In this document: in pieces, positions 21,629 through 34,627 of the stretch | Position numbering within the stretch: the first letter of the stretch is position 1 | How the letters are laid out: each line of letters opens with the position of its first letter | Translations under genes and position numbers: made by a program | Assembly (NCBI GenBank): GCA_944472155.2 | Contig: OX235273.1 | Location: 36,367,204-36,431,203 of the forward strand | Direction: 5' to 3' | Length of the DNA stretch: 64,000 nucleotides | DNA from: Trichobilharzia szidati | Lineage: Eukaryota; Platyhelminthes; Trematoda; Strigeidida; Schistosomatidae | The notes under the pieces: model-generated | Told to the model about the DNA's origin: nothing | What the model saw: the letters and a program-made list of their open reading frames with translations, nothing else | The model's database searches: none

Positions 21629-22276
21629 TTACAACTTCATTGTTGAACACCTCATCGTCATTCGAATGATCTCGTCATCCACTGCAGCGAAATCACCATC
21701 GCCATCATCATCACAAATCTTCTTACTCATTCTCTTCCTCAGTGTCTCTCTCACCTTCTCCACCAAAGTCATCATCGTGCACCGATCATACGTGTAGGCA
21801 TTGCCACATCCACTCACACGATGCATGTGATCCAGCATCATTCGATGAACGTACACCTGAGGATGCAGGTGATAATGTGTGATATGATGTTCGGTGGCGA
21901 GATCACCCCTCTCTCGTGACATCACACACATCTCAGTCAACTTCTCCTCCAACATCCTCTCCACATTCACAGCCATCTCCACAATCCTCGTCATTTCATC
22001 ACGTGTGTTCCTCGGATGAGTGTTGGTGACGAGTGGTCGGATCTCTGTGACAATGTATTTGCCACCACGAGTTGTCTGCCAGTCAATCAGATTCTGACCA
22101 ATGGCTCGATGACGACGAGCACAGAGCTGGAAGAATGTGTGGAATCCTGGCATGTGGAGATCGTGTGTGTTGCACTGAGCAGCCAACAAGTCATATGTGA
22201 TTGTCGCTGACTGTGTCACACTGATGATCTCATTCAGTTTATTCTCACACTCCTTCGGATATTTCGAGTTCATCAT
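21629..22276 (-). CDS. Divergent ferritin-like protein, intron-free (copy A)
   Basis: 215 codons from the ATG pair at 22276. An upstream in-frame ATG (22381) lies only about 10 bases from the TATA box, so it is probably in or before the leader. The order of features follows ferritin: Y-P-K-E-C-E-N-K-L near the start, F-H-T-F-F, then W-Q-T-T-R-G-G-K-Y-I-V, V-E-R-M-L-E-E-K-L, T-H-Y-H-L-H-P-Q-V and M-H-R-V-S-G-C-G-N-A-Y. The helix-B ferroxidase block E-E-R-E-H reads R-H-R-A-I, and the helix-A Glu is replaced by Thr in my alignment; Glu107 and Gln141 equivalents remain. A 50-residue acidic/basic tail (D-D-D-G-D-G-D) follows the normal ferritin end. Catalytic iron oxidation is probably lost. The homology call is by eye and would benefit from a profile search. 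Confidence 0.65.
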   Translation of the reverse strand: MMNSKYPKECENKLNEIISVTQSATITYDLLAAQCNTHDLHMPGFHTFFQLCARRHRAIGQNLIDWQTTRGGKYIVTEIRPLVTNTHPRNTRDEMTRIVEMAVNVERMLEEKLTEMCVMSRERGDLATEHHITHYHLHPQVYVHRMMLDHMHRVSGCGNAYTYDRCTMMTLVEKVRETLRKRMSKKICDDDGDGDFAAVDDEIIRMTMRCSTMKL

Positions 22277-22390
22277 GACTGAGTGGATGACTGGCTGACT
22301 GGCTGACTTCTTGGCTGACTGACTGGTTGACTCGTTGATTGATTGATTGACTGGCAGGCAGTCTGTTGACTTATCAGACATGCACTACGC

Positions 22391-22398
22391 CTTTTATA
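22391..22398 (-). promoter_or_regulatory. TATA box of the ferritin-like gene (copy A)
   Basis: TATAAAAG on the minus strand, about 115 bases before the chosen start codon. Conserved in copy C at 63260-63267. Between box and start are short GACTG/GATT tandem repeats that differ in number between A and C. Confidence 0.55.
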
Positions 22399-22989
22399 TT
22401 GTGTGCATCAATCGAGGGTTGACTCATTCCACTTTCTCATTGGTCGACTCTTCATCATTTTCACTATTATTAATACTAGTATTATTATTATTGTCATCGT
22501 TGACTAGACACACTGAACATTCGTGTTTCATGTGAAATCGTGTCATTCAGTTGGTTGATGATAAATTTGTTGTTGTCTCATTTGGATGCACGTGATCAGG
22601 TCATGAACTTCGGTTAATGAGTGTTGTTGTTACTGCTTGAGTCATGATTTCCTATAGTGTTTGTTGTTGTTGTTTTTGTTAGTTTTGAATATGTTGATAT
22701 TGAGTGATTGCTGCACGTATTACTGATTCTGTAATTTAAAGGAAATATTATCGCACTTGTGATCTTTCTTCAGAATATTTAGTTGTCTATTGTAGGGTTG
22801 ATTTTTTTATTTCATGATCACCGGTTAATGGGTATAATCAAATGTATGCATGTAGCTCGATCTCGGATTCAATTGTGTATGTGATTGTGGAGATTTTTCC
22901 TAAGGACTGCTAAGCATTATCATGAATAGCTTGAGTTCTAACGTCTTTGTTGGTATTGGTTATCTAATTTATTCACCACTTTCATACAG

Positions 22990-23918
22990 GTTGACACTAT
23001 GAGATTCATAGATGAAAGATGAAGCGCAGCCCTGTCCAGGATGTGTCCTGCAGCAAACAGGTACCTCTGCTCAGAATATCTTAGTCGTTGTCGCGGTGTA
23101 GGATAGAAGTGTACTTCTCACATGTCAGCCACAGCTGTTTTCACCAAGTGATATGTATCTGAGGGAGCAGTTACTTTGGAAGGACATAAAGTATCGCCTG
23201 TGTTCAATTCTTCGAACATGTATGAAGGAGATTCCTCTTCAACCTCTTCAACCTCTTCAATTATCAAACATCTGCTACTCATATGACACTGAGTAGACAT
23301 TCTTGCATTGTTCAAAATAATTAATAGAAAAAATAGATGGAGTTCTCTCCAGTTGGCATGAGTTTATCGAGTTAAATCGGCTGAAAACTGAACTATGTAT
23401 GTAAAAGGCCCTTGTCGTTCGACTTCAATTGTCCTGGTGACTCATCTTTCATTCTGATATTGCATTCTGATGTCATTAACTTATCTTTTCAACCTCCACC
23501 AAACCCCTATTTCCACTTGACTCCCATGGGAGATAATTCCTCACAATATTATGTTTTCGCACTATCGCCTTCTCACTAGACTCGTTGCACACCAAAGTTT
23601 GATTTTATCTTATCTAACTGCGTAACTATCACTTATGTTTTGTCACCTCCCTAACAACAAATTTCTCGAATGATTTTCGAGAAATTTCCTTTTAAACCGT
23701 CTCAATGTTTATACACATGTATGCTTCATCTCACTGTGATGCTGTCCCAGTTTTCTAGTGATTGAGTTATAATCACTATAGATGATAGATCGTATGCAGG
23801 TGATGAGAACCGGTGAGATAAAGTCGACATACGTTATTCCGCAACAACGTTTGTTCTTTCTATCCTCAAGTATATCCAACATTGTTGGCATTGTAGTCGT
23901 TTCTTGAATTTATAAATG
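22990..23918. other. Segment present in copy A, absent from copy C
   Basis: Copy C runs directly from CTTTCATACAG to TGGAATTCACG (63807-63820), whereas A has about 930 bases in between. I see no terminal repeats, LINE tail or gene in it. Confidence 0.6.
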
Positions 23919-24109
23919 ATGGAATTCACGTTCTATTTAGTTGCAATCCATTTTCGAATGTGTCAGCTGCCCTACCTTGAAGACGTGGAGTTTTGAATTC
24001 CTTCATCCACCACGGTTAATTCACTTGATATTGCTGAGACATTTCGGGTTAGTATAGACCACCTCTGAAGTGCACCTTCATTTTGAATCATTGTGTATGG
24101 GATGTCACT

Positions 24110-25559
24110 ACGTGAAGAGAATTTTATTATTGTACCTATGAACCACTAATACACTGCAGAAGATCAATAGAAAATTAATGGGAGTGTATGCAGCTAGAGT
24201 GGCTATAGAGGACTACGTATTATTACTGTCTAAGTTGGACTATGAGACAGCCCTTAAGATTTTACACAGTCAGTGTTGTAATTTGTAGAACTGTACGATC
24301 TGAATAAGTATCAAGATGCTGACTGCTCCCGAAATATATCACCATAATGGAAGAGGTGGAGAGACACGAAATCTGCAATGTGGGTGGAATTATGAATGAA
24401 TGCCAATCAGATGGCATAAAAAAGTTATTTTTCTATTGTATCAAGAAACCACGCCCATCATCATATTGTGATTTCATATGCATACATGGGACACTCAGCA
24501 ATAAGAGGATGTCGAGTTCAAAAACACCTCCAGTCATATTACCAGAAGCTCATTGTTTAACGTAAGGGATTTTCCGACATAATCATGAAACTGGAAGATA
24601 CATTAGTGTAGCTCATCTGTGAAAAGCAATGCATAGAAAATCCTGGATTTTGAGAAATGCTGAATTGGTTACCTTTGTCATAAATATGTACATCAGTAGA
24701 AGAAGCACGTCTGTGAAACCAGTCGAATAGTTGATGTTGCGTCTACGAGCGATGATCATGACACCAAATAGGACAGATGCAATTGCATCTCTTCATCCTT
24801 GATGACTTTTGAGTGATTCAACTGATGAGGAAGCGGTTGCATGCCAAAAACACAGCGAAACCTTCAGAAGGGGAAGAATCTTGTTCTGATTTCCCAACCA
24901 CTCCACTTTCATATTGAATCATTGTTTAACAAATTGACTAAATCAAGTGACAGCCTCATTTTGTCAAAATGATGACACAGCAGTCAATTCTTGACTAAGA
25001 AACACTCTAGGAACTCTCCTAACTGAAATTCTTTCTAGAATCAGAAGTGTGATAACATTTATATAAATACGTAGAAGTGCTTGCAAGCCACATTCAACGA
25101 ATCTAAGCCAAGCATGGTTGTTATACTATTCGAGGTTGAGTTAATCTGGTGTAGACTAAGGTTCATTCATCTTTTGGGGTGAAATCAGTTCACACCACGG
25201 TGATTCTGAGAAATTAACAGAGTGAACGTTTAAGGCATTACTGATACATCCTCAATTCGTGAAATTACTTCGCCATTACAATTCGTCATGACGTCGTTTC
25301 ACTCAACTGTGTGAGTCTGATACCCTCAAATCAAATATTCTATCATTCACAGCATTTCTACAAGCTAGCAAAATAGATGAGGTTTGGCAGTGCACCAGTC
25401 ATGAGAAGAAGTCAGATCAAGTATGTGGCTGGCTAGTATTCTACAGATGAACAGCCGACACTGGTGCACTTATACTCAAAATCACTCTTTTATATACAAT
25501 TCTTAGTGCTCTTGATCAGTAAGTAAACTGCCTGGAGGTTATTTAATGTGAATAGAGAA
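24110..25559. other. Unique stretch, no gene supported
   Basis: Not seen elsewhere in the window. A TATATAAATAC motif near 25058 precedes a 22-codon frame starting MVVILFEVE near 25113. No domain or splice pattern was recognised. Confidence 0.35.
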
Positions 25560-26440
25560 ATGAACCTCAAAGCACTTCAAGATGGATGATACATTTTTGA
25601 TTATGAAAAATGAGGAGGAAGCAAAGAACATCCTGGATAAAGTTTACCAGGTTCATCCTGCAATAACCATTACAATTGAGAAATAAAATGACTCGTATTT
25701 CATTTGTAGACGTCCTTATGAACAGGATATCATAAAAGAAAAAGTGTATATAGAAAACCAACATCAACGGATCAGTATGCTGATTTCTTTTCAGCTTCAT
25801 GCCCTTGAAATGCAAACGCAGTCTGATAAGGTGCTTTGTTCACTGAGCAAAAGCAATCTGCTCGGATGAATGTCTTGATGAGGAACGTAATGATCCTAAA
25901 CATTTGCTGAGTGAAAACGGTTATCCAGAAAAGATTGTTGATAAGAATATGAATCTAAAATCAAATCAGCCCAAGGTACCAACAATAACTAAGAAGGCTT
26001 TATTGTTTTAAATTCAGTTCCTCGGGGACAACATCAGGGAGTTACTAACACAAACCTTTAGAAATGCGGTAAAAGGAGCATTATATACTACCGAATTATG
26101 CTGTCTTCAAAGCCACCCCTCTTTTGCGTTCGGTAGTGAAAAATAAACTGCCAGATATCGCCCATACCAATTTAACTGCTCCTCCGCAGGCAGCTAGTTG
26201 CATAGGCCAAACATTTAGGCGTGTTTCTCGTCGAATTTCCGAGCATCAACCTGCGTGGTTAAATAAAGGACAAACAAAATATATGCGTAGCACTATTCTA
26301 TCTCATCTTGTGAATACAGAACACAAGATTGATTATAACCAATGTTTGTGGAATTTTCCTAATTTTATATTATATATATTATATCTTTATTATCAATATA
26401 ATTTAAGCGTCGTCAATGACCTATTATTCCACTGATCTTA
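25560..26440 (+). mobile_element. Second type of Penelope-like element, decayed
   Basis: Plus-strand broken frames read M-D-D-T-F-L-I-M-K-N-E-E-E-A-K-N-I-L-D (the YVDD region of a Penelope reverse transcriptase). Further on come K-N-K-L-P-D-I-A-H-T-N-L and a GIY-YIG endonuclease with C-I-G-Q-T-F-R-R-V-S-R-R-I-S-E-H and H-L-V-N-T-E-H. Many stops and frameshifts. It differs from the element at the palindrome centres. Confidence 0.8.
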
Positions 26441-27319
26441 CTTTACAAATCGATATTATTAAAAAAACCCTAATAATGACATTGACTACTATTTTGGAAT
26501 ATTAAGTGTACATAAACATATATATATATATATGGTGTACGGCGAACTTAATCTGTATTACATTTATGCATGAAGAGTCGTATTGAGATCTGTGTGTTAT
26601 TTGAATCCAGTGGGAAGTTGATGGAGTTCCATTCGGACGAAGACATTCGAAATCCACTAACGAATGTTTTGCAACCTAAAAGATTTGTATAATCATTTTC
26701 CGGAAATTGATTCTACATACAGCAACAACAACAAACAACAAGGGAAAGTAAGTTAGCTCATTCATTAATAAACATGTAGGTACTCTTGGTTCCAGTTTGT
26801 GATGCCGGATAACCTTGAATGTGGGCGGTCAGTTGTATGTGCTTGAAATGGAAAAGAATTTAGACATGATGCAACTTCGACACCGAACAGTTTCCGTGAA
26901 ATAATTGGGGGTACTTTCAAAATGAAGAATTTCATTTCGCCACCAAGCACTTTTTCACGTCTAATAATTCAGGCTTTCATCTCTTTCTGATGGTAGATCC
27001 ATTTTCACTGATATAGAATAGAGATGATGTAGTACGCGGGATGTGAGATATATTTAACGAGAAATAGCAACAAGTAACTGTCTGTACAGATTTGTTTGCA
27101 TAAGTATTTCAACAATCATGAATTGATGTGAACATGTTGACTGACGTTACTGGACTTCTGCGAATAAATGAATGAAGTACATTATGGAATCCGTTGGAAG
27201 TAGCAGGTGATATAAAAGCTGAGCAATTTATATTCGCCTACTTTTTCTATCTCATTCTGTGGTCATGGCAACACTCCACTGTAGCCTTCACTATCACATA
27301 CATTGTTTCTCTAACCACG
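26441..27319. other. Unique stretch, no gene supported
   Basis: Holds a short (TA)n run near 26519-26534. A TATAAAAG at about 27213-27220 is followed by an ATG at about 27267 (M-A-T-L-H-C-S-L-H-Y) whose frame runs straight into the LINE. Confidence 0.35.
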
Positions 27320-30300
27320 TGTATTATTGTTCCCTTGGGTTCCTAGTGGAACATAGGGCTTCAACTGCACTTCCCGACTTGCTTCTGTTTTCTGCTGTAC
27401 TTTTCACTTGCGTCCATGTTATTCCATACTGTTTCATCTCCTCCTCACACGATCTCCTCCATGTCACCCTTGGACGTCCCACTCGCCGCTTCCCTTTCGG
27501 GTTCCACTCGAGCACTGTCCTGACGCGCAATGTCACCCAACGGCCTCCTCAGCGAGTGTCCAATCCATCTCCACTTTCTCCTGCATATTTGTTGGGCGAC
27601 TGGTTCCTGTTTCGTTTGTTCCCATAGCTTCTTGTTGGTGATTCTTTCCGGCCATCTAATCTTCAGTATGGAGCGAAGATAGTTGTTGATAAAGGTCTGC
27701 AACCTGTTGAAAATATTCTTGGTGACCCGCCAAGTTTCTGATCCGTATAGAAGAACTGACTGACTTGACGTTTGTATTGAAAATCCGAATTTTGTTGTTG
27801 ATGCTGAGTTGAGTGACGAAGATTTCCAGATTGGTTTCAGGTTGATGAATTTATTTCTCGTTTTCCCGATTCTCGATTTTACATCCTCGTCCGTTCCTCC
27901 TTAAGTTGACACAATGCTCCCTAGATAAGTGACAGAAGTAACCTCTTTCAAATCCATCCCGTTGATGGTGATTGGCACTGGATGTTGCTGCTGTTGTTGT
28001 TGTTGGTTGGTTATTTTCATAACCTCCGTCTTGTTTATGTTCACCTGGAGTCCTGTCTTTGCTGCTTCTTCGACCAGTTTGTTGGTTTTCGCTTGTAAGT
28101 CTTCGATTTTGTGTGACATTAAACATAAATCATCCACGCGCGAAATCCAGATCTTCTAGATTCTTCACATCGGTCCAGGATATCCCTGTGTTCTCGTTTC
28201 CCACTGTCTGACGCATAATCCAGTCCACCACAATTAGGAATATCATTGGTGATAATAAGCACCCTTGTCTGACTCCTGTGTTTACTCCAAACTCTTCGCT
28301 GAGTTTTCGATTGTGGATCACTAGACATGTGCCGTTGTCGTACAGCTGCTGAATAAGGTTGATGAATATTTCCGTTACGCCATATCAGTCGAGTAGTTTC
28401 CAAATTACTTCGCGGTCAACGCTGTCGAAGGCCTTCTCAAAGTCTATAAAGTCGAGGTAGAGATTCGATTGCCATTCCACGCTTTGTTCGATGATAATGT
28501 GTAGAGTTGCAATTTGGTCAGAACATGATTTGCCTTTCCTGAATCCAGCTTGTTCTGGTCGGAGTTCTGTATCCAGTGCGTCCTTTATTCTCTTCAGGAT
28601 GATGCGAATCAAGATTTTACTTGGCGTGGACAGGAGCATGATTCCTCGCCAGTTCTTGCAGAGTCCTAGGTCGCCCTTCTTTGGTAGTTTCACTAGGTAA
28701 CCTTTTCTCCAGTCAGTAGGCACCTTTCTTTCTTTCCAGATCTTTCGCAATAATGGAGTCAGCATATCTGCTGTCATCTCTGGGTCCGCTTTCAGTGCTT
28801 CCAGGGGTATTCCATCTGGTCCAGCTGCTTTTCCAGCTTTCAGAAGTTTGATTGCATTCATGACTTCAGTCTTCGTTGGAGGATTGGTGTCAGCTTGCAG
28901 TTGTGTACGTGCTGTTGTTGGTATTTCTGGACGGGTTGCAGGTGGTGGTCGGTTCAAGAGTCCTTCGAAGTGGTCCGCCCACTGTTTAATCTGTCTTTCT
29001 TCCTGGGTAATTGGGTTCCCTTGGCTGTCTTTTATAGGTTTCACTTGTGTTGATCTCTTCCCGGATAGAGACTTGGTTATCTGATATAGTGTCCTCAGGT
29101 CCCTTTTGCCTGATGCCTTCTCAGCTTCAGTGGCCAGATTGTCGTAGAATTGTCTTTTGTCCTTCCTAGCTCTCTTCTTCACTTCTTTGTCCAGTGCTGT
29201 GTAAGTTGGGCTCAGCGTCTCTTTCTCTTGTCCATCTTTGCATTGAAACATTTTCTCTTTCACCATTCTCCTCTCCTCTATTAGCTTCCAAGTGTCTGTT
29301 GAGAGCCATTCCTTGTCTTGTCTCTTCTTTCTTCCTAAAACGGTTGAACACGTTTCGTTGAAAATTGCCTTCAGAGAGTTCCAATGGTCTTCCACGGATG
29401 ATTCCTCAGTGGTGCCACGTAGTGTTTCCTGCTTTGCTCTGACAGTTGCAGTGAAAATGTCCTGTGTGATTGTGTCCTTCAGTTTGTGAGTGTTGAACTT
29501 GCATTGTGGCCTATCCTCGGCTATCCTCGAGGCTTTCAGCTTCACCTTGAAAGTCCCTTGTACCAGATAGTGGTCTGAACCCACATCTGCTCCTCTCCTC
29601 GATCTTGTGTCCAGTAGGCTCCGTCTCCACTTCCTTGAGATTGAAATGAAGTCTATCTGGTTTTTGGTGTGTCCATCTGGTGAAATCCATGTTGCCTTGT
29701 GTATATTTTTGTGTTTTAACACACTGCCACCAATCACCAAATCATTGAAGGCGCAGAAGTCTGAGAAGAGTTCACCATTTTCGTTCATTTCACCGAGGGC
29801 CTCACGACCCATGGTGAGTTCTCTTCCTGTATTGTCTCCTCCCAGTTTCGCATTCATGTCACCCATCAGGATTTTGATATCGCTCTTTGGGACGTTGTCC
29901 ATTACTGTTTGTAGTTGACTGTAGAAATCCTCCTTCTTCTCTTGTTCTGAGACGTTTGTAGGCGCCTAGCATTTATTGATTGTAACCTTCCTTCCTGTTG
30001 AGTTGAACCTGGCTGTCATTATCCTGGAGGAGATTGGTTCCTACTGCATGAGAGCTTTAGCCGCTGTTGGTGACATCATGATGGCTACTCCCTAGATGTG
30101 CTCGTGATTGTCCTCTGGGTGACCGGAGTAGATTATTGTCTCTCCAGTTGGTAGTTGGCTCCTTCCACCTACTTTCCATCTGCTCCCGCAGATTCCCAAC
30201 ACTTCTACTTCATATCTCCTCATTTTTGAGGCTACCTGAACAGCCTTTCCAGTTTCGTACATTGTACGAATATTCGACGTCCCCATCCTTATTTTTGTTT

Positions 30301-30490
30301 TCTTCGAAAGAAGGAACATCGGCTGACTGGCTTCCCGAAGGCTTTCACCAGCCTGCGTCATTTCACTTCCTCGATTATAGCGAAAAATAAGGTTATTGTT
30401 TGTATTTTTAGAAATTTTAATATATTTGTGCGTTGAAGTTTTAGTAGCAATTTGGTTAAGTTTTGGGGGTGGAGTTGCTAGCACCACGCC
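27320..30490 (-). mobile_element. RTE-type LINE (SR2-like), decayed
   Basis: Minus-strand order matches RTE elements. 30092-30487 holds the start of the apurinic endonuclease (N-I-R-T-M-Y-E-T-G-K-A-V-Q-V and L-G-I-C-G-S-R-W). 28385-29902 is a 505-codon piece with M-G-D-M-N-A-K-L-G, G-S-D-H-Y-L-V, then reverse transcriptase A-G-P-D-G-I-P, G-Y-L-V-K-L-P-K-K-G-D and F-I-D-F-E-K-A-F-D-S-V-D. The remaining RT and C-terminal pieces (28403-27324) include T-G-V-R-Q-G-C-L-L-S-P, Y-L-G-S-I-V-S-T and W-P-E-R-I-T-N. The FADD site is frameshifted to F-A-R-G / A-W-M-I-Y-V. At least four breaks, so inactive. Confidence 0.9.
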
Positions 30491-32110
30491 CCAACCCTCC
30501 CTCTTTATCCGGGCTTGGGACCGGCTAGAATACTAGTGACCTAGTAATCTAGGCGACTAACCACGTGTAGCACTATGCAAATGATGAATTCCTGACGTGG
30601 TGTCATTCCGAATGTTGAAATATGTTTAACACATCCAAAATATGGTTATTATGGAAACTGGAGTAACACTTCTTTCAATCTGCTCAAATTATTTCTTTCG
30701 TTTGGGCCTCTTATAAGGAATCTGTACGATTGCTATTGATTTTCTAGGAAGCTTTGTGTCGTGTTCATTTTCGTCAACGGTCCTTCACGGATAGTAGCAT
30801 TTAGTAACTGTATATGCTTAGGCAATTAGGCCTGGACATAACAAATTCCATTGGTTGCATACTGTGAAGAGTCCTGAACTAGGATGAAGAAATAGCTATC
30901 CAAAACTCCTAGGTTGGTTTACTAACGGTTCCCTAACTGATGTCAGCTCATGATGAAATACTCCAACCAATCAATAACGAAATCCCTACAAAACCAATAC
31001 TTGAAAATAACAAAGTCTGTCGAGATGAGGCGTTTACTAATAAATGGTTGGAAAATATGAGTCGTGAGTGCAACGTCCATATCCATTCTAGGCACATATA
31101 ATTCCTCAAGGAGCTCAGAATACCTAGGTGATCTGGAAGCGAGTGATTATTAAGACCGGTACAAATTGTGTAACAGGTGCATTAGTGGTGGGATGTATCT
31201 GCAAGCTACATTTCGACGAAAAATTAATACCAATTGGAAACGGTGATACATTTCAGAAGAATATTGCGTGGCATTCTTCTTGTTGCAATGCACACTGATA
31301 CCAAGATTAGCTGATTCCACTTGGTGCAGCAAGTGGCGACATTCCATGTGACAGTGTGGATTCCACTCATATCACACCTTCAGCTGAACAATTTTAACTA
31401 TGTACCTCATCGAAATGGACGCCATTGCTGCAAATTTCGGCCGTGGGCCTCATTCATTATATTGTTTCATCGATGTGTTATGAAGGATTTCACTCATCAC
31501 GGATGAAAATGAGAAAGTTTACACTCCTCAAAACAGATATCCAACTTGTATCTGTGGGTTTATTCTCTCTCCATCGAAGACCTGTACCTCATGGAATAAA
31601 TGCTATAACATTAACCGTCGCCTGTAATCCATTTGTAACCTGAACAACAAAATCACTGACAAATATCAAATCTTCAGGGCTCTCAAACATAAATAGAACT
31701 GGTATCTATGCATAATGTCTCTTACTGCATGCCTTTCTTCGTGATAATCCATCTGGGATATCAAAACAATTTGACGCATTGATACGAACATAATATGAGG
31801 AAATACCGCTCTTTTTCGACTACAGAAACCTACGACTAACGAAATATTTCCTACTTTTACAAGAACAGACGTTCGTGGCACCTCTATAGGCATGAACACG
31901 ATAACCCATACTATGTGTGAATATACGATAGCCTTTATCGTCACACAAAAATTCCACATGGCTATGTCGGATATTCCTTTTGTATCGAAAAAATTTCACT
32001 TCTAATGCCACCTTAAGGTTGTCATATTGTTGAGAAAAGCATAAGAATATACCACTCACTTTAGGATGCTGCACTGTCTGACTATGAATCAAGAATAAGA
32101 TGCAATGCCG
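30491..32110. other. Unique stretch at the A/B junction, no gene supported
   Basis: Homology of copy B with A ends near 32110 (equivalent to about 19800 in A). A minus-strand 113-codon ATG frame (31820-32161, start METIQLDVNS) begins in the shared DNA and continues into unique sequence. No recognised domain. Confidence 0.35.
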
Positions 32111-32649
32111 TACACAGCAAAGTAACATAGGAGAATTGACATCTAGCTGTATTGTCTCCAAAGTATTTGTGATCCATCCTGTACAGACCTGAGTTTTTGT
32201 TAATGCGAAGACAATATTCCCCTATTTATTGATGTGCCAATCCACTGAGTGGTTAGAAGATTGTCCAAACTCAATTTAGTTGATAAGATCAGCAGCCATG
32301 TCAATTCACCACAAACCAAATTTACTTATGCAACTGAAACAATAAATCATCCAAAGGTGAATATAATCGTCTTGGCTAGTGCAGTTCAGAGGCAGTAAAA
32401 GGCTTCTGATATACGCACAATAAATGCGAACCACGAAAATCAAGCTTCGCAGTATATAATTGTCACATCAGCATGTAGTGTGCCTTGAACATCTGAACTT
32501 TTGTTTCGACGCATTCCTCACTTTTGGCACTACTTCATCTTTGGGTTACTTCCTGTTAAGCAAGTGTATCCATCATCCAGCACTATTTTGATCTGAGTTG
32601 ATATGCTTCCATCGAATTGATCTGAAGTAGTTTTCAGAGAGTGTAGCCT

Positions 32650-33171
32650 ATAAAAAGAAGTAGTGGTTCAGGAGACACTTGAGATTGACTCATCGGAAGT
32701 ATTGCTGTAGTTCAGTTGGTAGCAGGAAGCACGATGTGACGATGTGACACGGGAAGCATTTGGTTGATAGAACACAACAAGAAGGGGTTCAGTCAGCATA
32801 TACCTCGTAAACCTCACAAATTCTAGGAAACCTCTTGATTCGATCGATGTATGTGAATATGTGATTGAATTCGTTTGGGTGTAGCAGGATAAATACCAAG
32901 TTCACGTGAACATGAGTGAAACGAGTATCTGGCTGCGAGAATGTTTCTAAGGTTGACATTGTGTGTCTGCGTACGTTCGCCCTCTGGCACGCCATGCACC
33001 CTGTCGCTCACCTCTGCACATCACCTTGTAGATTTGTCCACATATATCTTTCCAAGGTTGCTTTATCTGAAGAACTTACTCTAGGGTGGGATAACAACCG
33101 AAAACCAATTAGTGTCGTTTTCTCATAACTCTAGGGATGAATAATTTGTTGTATCGTAGTATATATAGTTA
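32650..33171 (-). mobile_element. Old Gypsy integrase fossil, copy B
   Basis: Inverted equivalent of 18625-19150. The minus strand reads M-A-C-Q-R-A-N-V-R-R-H-T and R-F-T-H-V-H-V-N-L with interrupted frames. The 282-bp repeat partner lies at about 36125-36405. Confidence 0.6.
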
Positions 33172-33580
33172 CTGTGGTGATAATCCGATATAAGTAGTAT
33201 ATGAGAAACAAATTCAGAAAAGTGACAATATGTTTGGCACACTGCGACGAGTTCCGGTTCACCTTGAAGAAGAAGTTAACCGACAAGTCAGAGAAATGTT
33301 AAACGACGGAATAATCGGAAAAGCCGACAGCCTGTACAGTTCGCCAATCCTTTTGGTGAAGTGAGCTAGCGGGAAATATAGATTTTGTGTCGATTTCAAA
33401 CAGCTGAATAGCCTCACAGTGTGCAATGCCTACCGTAACAGAAACCCTTGATCGCCTTCATAAAGCCAAGTTATTCACCGTGTTCGACCTAAGATCGGGT
33501 TACTGGCAGATCCCAATAGCAGAAAGTGATCGAAGTAAAACAGCTTTCACAGTTGGCACAAACAATACCAGTTTAAACGA

Positions 33581-34627
33581 ATGCCATTTGGATTGGTAGG
33601 TACTCCATTTACATTCAGAAGATTAATGACCTTATCACTGAAGGGTCTGAAGAACGTAGAAGTATATGGAGATGACTTGGTGGTGTATAGTGAGACGGAA
33701 AGCCACCATATAGACCACATCGAAGCTATCTTAAAGAGAATTGATGACTTTGGACTGCGGATTAATAAGAACAAGTCCCAAATAGCTAAAAACACGGTTG
33801 TCCTCCTGGGTTACAAAGTGGGAAATGGAGAAATACGGCCATTGCCGGAGAAAATCCTGACGGTCAAAACCAGCGAAGTGCCAAATTCAAAGCGAAAGCT
33901 GAGACAGATTTTGGGAAGAGCGGCATACTACAGCCGATCTGTCAAAAATTTCAATGAGATAGCAAAACCGCTATATACGTTGCTGAGTGACGCGAAATTC
34001 ATGTGGACGGAAGAGGCACAGCAAACGTTTGAGCGAATTAAAGAGCTGTTAGATGGTCAACAGATGATGTTGAAACTGCCAGCGCCGGGGAAGCAGTTCA
34101 CAGTTTCGACAGACGCCAGTGATTATGGTATAGGTGCTGTTTTAAGACAAACGGATGGGGTTGTTGAATACGCTAGCCGTGTGTTGACACTTGCAGAACA
34201 GAAGTGTTCTACGGTGGAAAAGGAGTGTCTAGCCATTGTATGGGCACTAGAAAAATGGAGACCATATCTGATCGGCCGCCGATTCCACATTGAGACCGAC
34301 CACAATCCTCTTCAGTGCTTGAAAACAGCACGGGATCCACGAGGGAAGTTATCACGATGGATGTTACGCCTACAAGAGTATGACTTCACGATTGGACATA
34401 TTCCAGGAAAAGAAAATGTAATAGGTGACTATTTGTCGAGATCAGATAATGAGACTGAACTACCAGAGGTGGCGTATGCAGTAAACGCTTTGGAGCAAGA
34501 TCCCTTACAACTTGTTCGCCACCAGAAGTCGGATCCTACTCTTAAGACAGTCATTCAGATGATACGTGAAGGGAAAGAAATTGAAATGGCAGCAGAGAAT
34601 AGAGAGTTGAAGATGCTCCTGCGGTAA
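33581..34627 (+). pseudogene. Gypsy RT-RNase H piece, copy B
   Basis: 348 codons open from M-P-F-G-L-V-G-T through Y-G-D-D and S-T-D-A-S-D-Y-G-I-G to H-I-P-G-K-E-N-V-I-G-D, ending at a TAA in L-L-R. The upstream RT start (F-D-L-R-S-G-Y-W-Q-I near 33480-33520) is in another frame. It covers the break present in copy A. Confidence 0.88.

Noticed and set aside
27980..28015. Poly-Gln tract as a host protein feature
   Set aside because: It is a short CTG/TTG expansion inside the decayed LINE reverse transcriptase.
32690..32770. tRNA or tRNA-derived SINE, because TAGTTCAGTTGG fits an A box
   Set aside because: No proper B box or cloverleaf follows, and the DNA lies in the Gypsy integrase fossil (also at 19060-19100 and 60490-60520).
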